In this document: positions 60,365 through 64,000 of the stretch, one piece after another | Layout of the letters: the number at the start of each line of letters is the position of its first letter | Numbering within the stretch: position 1 is the stretch's first letter | Assembly (NCBI GenBank): GCA_013396915.1 | Contig: VWZL01000278.1 | Location: 124,001-188,000 of the forward strand | Reading direction: 5' to 3' | DNA length: 64,000 bases | Source of the DNA: Stercorarius parasiticus | Lineage: Eukaryota; Chordata; Aves; Charadriiformes; Stercorariidae | Position numbers and translations under genes: made by a program | The notes under the pieces: model-generated | Told to the model about the DNA's origin: nothing | Seen by the model: the letters and a program-made list of their open reading frames with translations, nothing else | Databases searched by the model: none

Positions 60365-60944
60365 TGTTGTGGTTTAAGCCGGGCTGGCAGCTCACTCACT
60401 CCCCAGCAGTGGGATGGGAGAGAGAATCAGAAGGGTTAAAGTGGGAAAACTTGTGGGTCGAGATAAAGACAGTTTAATAGGGAAAGCAAAAGCTGCAGGT
60501 GCAAGCAAAGCAAAATAAGGAATTCCTTCCCTGCTTCCCATTGGCAGGAAAGTGTTAAGCTACCTCTAGGGAAGCAGCGTTTCATCACACATAACATTTA
60601 TTCAGGAAGACAGACACCATAACTCCAAATGCTTCCCCTTTTCTCCTTCTTCCTTGAGCTTTTATTCCCGAACATGATGTCATATGGTATGGGATATCCC
60701 TTTGGTCATTTGGGGTCAGCTGTCCCAGCTGTGTCCCCTCCCAGCTTCTTGTGCACCCCCAGCCTACTCACTGGCAGGGCAGAGTGAGAAGCAGAAAAGG
60801 CCTCGACTCTGTATAAGCACCGCTCAGCAATAGCTAAGGCATCGGTGTGTTATCATCAACACTGTTTTCAGCACAAATCCAAACCGTATCGCCATGCCAG
60901 GTACTGTGAAGGAAATTAACTGTATCCTAGCCAAAACCAGTACA
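60365..60944 (-). mobile_element. Solo LTR of ERVL-like ERV with perfect 5-bp target duplication
   Basis: The plus strand starts tgttgtggtttaagccggg and ends ccaaaaccagtaca (TG...CA) and is flanked by an exact 5-bp duplication gagag (60360-60364 and 60945-60949). The 580-bp body matches, in reverse, the LTR at 50827-51407, and in the same direction the LTR at 3466-4042. The antisense polyadenylation region lies at 60461-60480, and the conserved block 'catgatgtcatatggtatgggatatccctttggtca' at 60673-60708. The TATA box is eroded ('ggaataaaagctc' in sense). Intact ends and duplication with no internal genes prove a solo LTR. Confidence 0.93.
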
Positions 60945-60949
60945 GAGAG

Positions 60950-61168
60950 GAAGGGAGGAACAGGTCTTACTTGCTATAGTGAAAAACTTTTTCTCCATGA
61001 GGATAGTCAAGCTTTGGGACAAGCTGCCCAGACACATTTTCAAGACTTGACTGGAGAAAGCTCTGACAAAACTGGCCTGATCTCACAGCTGACCTTACTT
61101 CAAGCAGGAGGCTAGGCTAGAGACCTCCTGCAGTCATTTCCAGGCTGAATTGACCTGTGGTTTTGTAG
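60950..61168 (+). mobile_element. Old CR1 LINE 3' fragment, plus strand
   Basis: 'gtgaaaaactttttctccatgaggatagtcaagctttgggacaagctgcccagac' and 'ggaggctaggctagagacctcctgcagtcatttccaggctgaattgacctgtgg' follow the CR1 ORF2 end and 3' block. Tail octamers are degraded. It begins directly at the right-hand target duplication of the solo LTR, so the LTR may have landed at the edge of, or inside, this CR1. Confidence 0.65.
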
Positions 61169-62150
61169 GGGTGGCTGAATCTGGCAGCCCAATAGAGATG
61201 AGGCTGCTCCAGCTCCATGTGCCCACATTCAGCCACTAGCAAGGTTGAACATGTACTCCCAGGAGGCACACAAACAGAAGTAAACAACACATATGTAGAT
61301 ATACACATGCCAGCCACACAGAACAACACAGCCAGAAACACAAACAATATTCATGCAAACACAAAAAGCACCAACAGTCTCATGCTGTTCCCTTCTCTGG
61401 CTGATCAGGATAAAAGCCCATTAGTGGAAAATATATTGGCATATATGGACATATATACAATGTGGATCCCTCCAGGAGCTGGCTTTGGACACTGTTTTGT
61501 AAGTGGGTAACCTGAAAGATTTAACATTCCCCTAGTGATATTTTGCATATAAACTGCAACTTGATCAAAATGCAATAGGAAACTGTGAACTTGAATTTTG
61601 TATCCAAAGAATTGCATTGGTGAGCTGGGATTTGATGAACATATAAAGAGGTAGAATTTTAGTACTAAAACTTCTAGGGGAACGGAAAAAAAAAAGAAAA
61701 AAAAAAAAGAAAAAACCAACATCCTCTTACACTGAATATTAGCTTAGGAATCCTGAAGTGAAAGATAGCAGAGGTTCAGGGTGGTTATATCCTTTATATT
61801 TGAGCTCATTTTTAACACTTGAGCCTTAACTTAAAGTATCTCCATCAGACATTTGAATTACTCTGTAGTCATTGCTTCAGGAGTACCTCTGATGTTTTTT
61901 ATTTAGTTTTCAAAGGAATTTGGATCTATTCCAAATAGTTACTGAACAGAGATATTGAATTCATGAAGGTATTTTCCTTTAAACTATATCAAGATGCATC
62001 TTTACATTATTGCTTTACATTCAAAAGGCTACAGTGAGTAGATTCCATATTCCTTTATGTATGAATGCTCCTAATTATTGCCTTTTTCTCACAAGTCTCA
62101 GAATAGTTGGTAATGACTGCGAAGATATTATTCTGGAGGCAAACAAGTAT
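61169..62150. other. Unique DNA with an A-rich tract
   Basis: No gene was recognised. A purine A/G-rich run lies at 61686-61716. CA-rich words occur at 61261-61370. Confidence 0.4.
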
Positions 62151-62251
62151 ATAGAATCATAGAATTATAGAATCTTCATGGTTGGAAAGGACCTTTGAGA
62201 TCATCGAGTCCAACCATACACACACAAAAAAACCCCCTACAATCTCTGACA

Positions 62252-63271
62252 CTAGAGCATGCCCTGAAGTGCCAAATCTACACGTTTCTTAAATACCTCT
62301 AGGGATGGGGACCCAACCACCTCCCTGGGCAGGCTGTTCCAGTGCCTGACCACTCTTGCAGTAAAGTCATTCTGCCTAATATCAAACCAAAACCTCCCCT
62401 GCCGCAGCTTCAGACCATTTCCTCTGGTCCTGTCCTTATTCACCTGGGAGAAGAGGCCAACCCCCACCTCTCTGCAACCTCCTTTCAGGTAGTTGTAGAG
62501 GGCAATGAGGTCTCCCCTCAGCCTCCTCTTCTCCAAACTAAACACGCCCAGTTCCCTCAGCCTCTCCTCATACGACTTGGTCTCCAGACCCCTCACCAGC
62601 TTGGTAGCTCTCCTCTGGACCCGCTCCAGCACTTCAATGTCCCNNNNNNNNNNNNNNNNNNNNNNNNNNNNNNNNNNNNNNNNNNNNNNNNNNNNNNNNN
62701 NNNNNNNNNNNNNNNNNNNNNNNNNNNNNNNNNNNNNNNNNNNNNNNNNNNNNNNNNNNNNNNNNNNNNNNNNNNNNNNNNNNNNNNNNNNNNNNNNNNN
62801 NNNNNNNNNNNNNNNNNNNNNNNNNNNNNNNNNNNNNNNNNNNNNNNNNNNNNNNNNNNNNNNTTCACCCCATTAATCACAACTCTCTGGGCACGGCCAT
62901 CCAACCAGTTTTTAACCCAGCCAAGAGTACACTTGTCTATGCCATGATTCACCAGTTTCTCCAGGAGAATGCTGTGGGGGACGGTGTCAAAGGCCTTACC
63001 AAAGTCCAGATAGACAACGTCCACAGCCTTCCCCGCATGCAAGGCGGGTCGCATGGTCACAGAAGGAGATCAGGTTGGTTAAGCAGGACCTCCCTTGCCT
63101 AAACCCATGCGGGCTGGCCCTGATCCCTTGGCTGCCCTGCACTTGCCGTGAGAGCTCACTCCAGATGATCCTCTCCATGATCTTTCCTGGTATCGAGGTC
63201 AGGCTGACAGGCCTGTAGTTCCCCGGATCCTCCTTCCGACCCTTCTTGTAGATGGGCGTCACATTAGCCAC
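62252..63271 (-). pseudogene. CR1 ORF2 reverse transcriptase fragment, gap and frameshift
   Basis: The minus frame 62996-63271 reads K-K-G-R-K-E-D-P-G-N-Y-R-P-V-S-L and P-G-K-I-M-E-R-I-I-W. A frameshift around 63040-63060 moves the reading to 62593-63060, with V-Y-L-D-F-G-K-A-F-D-T-V-P-H, keeping the motif A aspartate. The F-A-D-D region falls in the Ns. After the gap 62252-62632 reads [11 protein letters not shown] and [17 protein letters not shown], to the natural end. Apart from the frameshift and gap the coding sequence is well preserved. Confidence 0.92.
62644..62863. other. Assembly gap of 220 Ns inside the CR1
   Basis: The gap removes the reverse transcriptase catalytic centre of the young CR1. 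Measured on the 48 kb copy, the matching interval between the flanking words is about 529 bp, against 242 bp here. The N run is therefore about 290 bp too short, or the element has an internal deletion. Confidence 0.97.
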
Positions 63272-63300
63272 CCTCCAGTCATCTGGTACCTCCCCTGTTG

Positions 63301-64000
63301 GCTGTATATGGTACAGCCTTCTATATTTTACATAAGTTAATTTTGTGGTTTTACTTGAAAATGTAATTAGTAGGTGATTTACAAAAGGTTTGGAAAGAAT
63401 ATGTATATGTATATGTGAAACTGTATCAATATATATCTCTGTGTGTTTACATGCTAAAATCAGTGTTGTATCTATATATATAGTTTATAACATGCACATA
63501 TATATACATAACATGTGCATTTAACGTGTTATAACCATATATAGCTGTGTGTTAAAATGTTAAAATTAACTCATGAGTTTTGAACCTTTTCATTTTCCAT
63601 ACCATGGCTGCAATATATGCTTTCCTAAAATAATACATTATTTTACAATTATACAGCAGTTTTCATCCCTAAATTCAACAGAGGCCTATTTCTCAGTTTC
63701 ACAGAAGCCATTTTACATTTCATAGCAATATAATGGACCATTTGGTGGACACAACTTCACTTTATTCTCATTTTCAGACCCCTTTAAACTGACACAGATG
63801 TATAATCTAGCTTTGTGTGACCAGAAATCACAGCCAGGATTGTCGTTACAGGAATCACTCTGCTGATGACTGTCTGGATCTCAGCAACATTGCATGGCTC
63901 TTAGGACAGCAAGAGAAGGGATATTAGATATGAAAGATAAAGAGACATCTTTACAAAATGTAATTTCCATTGTTATAATTGACTGGCAAACCCATTCCTT
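63301..64000. other. AT-rich DNA with alternating TATG/TATA tracts
   Basis: Runs such as 'tatgtatatgtatatgtgaaac', 'tatatatata' and 'acatatatatacataac' cluster at 63401-63545. No gene was recognised to the window end. Confidence 0.5.

Larger units (their letters stand above)
62151..63300 (-). mobile_element. Comparatively young CR1 LINE, minus strand, with assembly gap
   Basis: The antisense tail (62151-62176) and the 'ggttggaaaggacctttgagatcatcgagtccaacca' block are followed by nearly undamaged ORF2 sequence. An N gap lies at 62644-62863, and ORF2 resumes to 63300. The sequence is GC-richer and less mutated than the other copies, so this is probably the youngest CR1 here. The 5' end stops within the polymerase at a V-A-N-V-T-P-I-Y region. 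Tail wording resembles the 40.5 kb copy. Confidence 0.96.

Overview
This window looks like non-coding DNA from a bird nuclear genome, and I find no convincing host protein-coding gene, tRNA or rRNA in it. The organism call rests on many 3' ends of CR1 (chicken repeat 1) LINEs with the diagnostic ATTCTATG-type octamer tail, and on solo long terminal repeats (LTRs) of avian endogenous retroviruses (ERVs). The LTR types are ones I associate with non-galliform birds, which is recollection and not a search result. The base composition is AT-rich. Open reading frames outside repeats are short, mostly under 145 codons, and match no protein family I know. The window is best described as intergenic or deep intronic.

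Layout: 1-90 is a CR1 tail. 2883-3292 is a CR1 (-), followed by an ERVL-like solo LTR (-) at 3466-4042. 7080-7835 is an ancient CR1 (+). 8239-8584 is a CR1 (+) that is a near-perfect inverted partner of the 2.9 kb copy. 9790-10280 is a probable LTR, then old CR1 pieces to 11312. 12523-12806 is a CR1 (+). 12.8-20.9 kb is repeat-poor. 20935-21190 is an ancient CR1. 22041-22658 is an LTR broken by a 185-N gap. 22.4-24.3 kb is repeated at 24.3-26.15 kb at a constant offset of 1849 bp, with a single N between the copies. CR1s follow at 27.8-28.9 kb (-), 30.0-30.4 kb (-) and 33.1-34.3 kb (+).

At 38337-39701 there is a long LTR (-) with an internal minisatellite and a nested CR1. More CR1s lie at 40.5-41.1, 41.7-41.9 and 47.8-49.2 kb (all -). 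A degenerate CR1 and a poly-G/N gap lie at 50.2-50.4 kb. LTRs are at 50827-51407 (+) and 60365-60944 (-). Old CR1s are at 54.5, 58.5 and 60.95 kb. A comparatively young CR1 (-) at 62.15-63.3 kb carries a 220-N gap.

No genes here work together as a system. The coding signal consists of broken fragments of the CR1 ORF2 reverse transcriptase, each with frameshifts, stops or lost catalytic residues. The most useful observations concern assembly: a probable false duplication and a gap whose N length is too short. Others concern repeat structure: a 346-bp inverted CR1 pair, solo LTRs with readable target-site duplications, and a minisatellite inside an LTR. I did not find a new biological system in this window.
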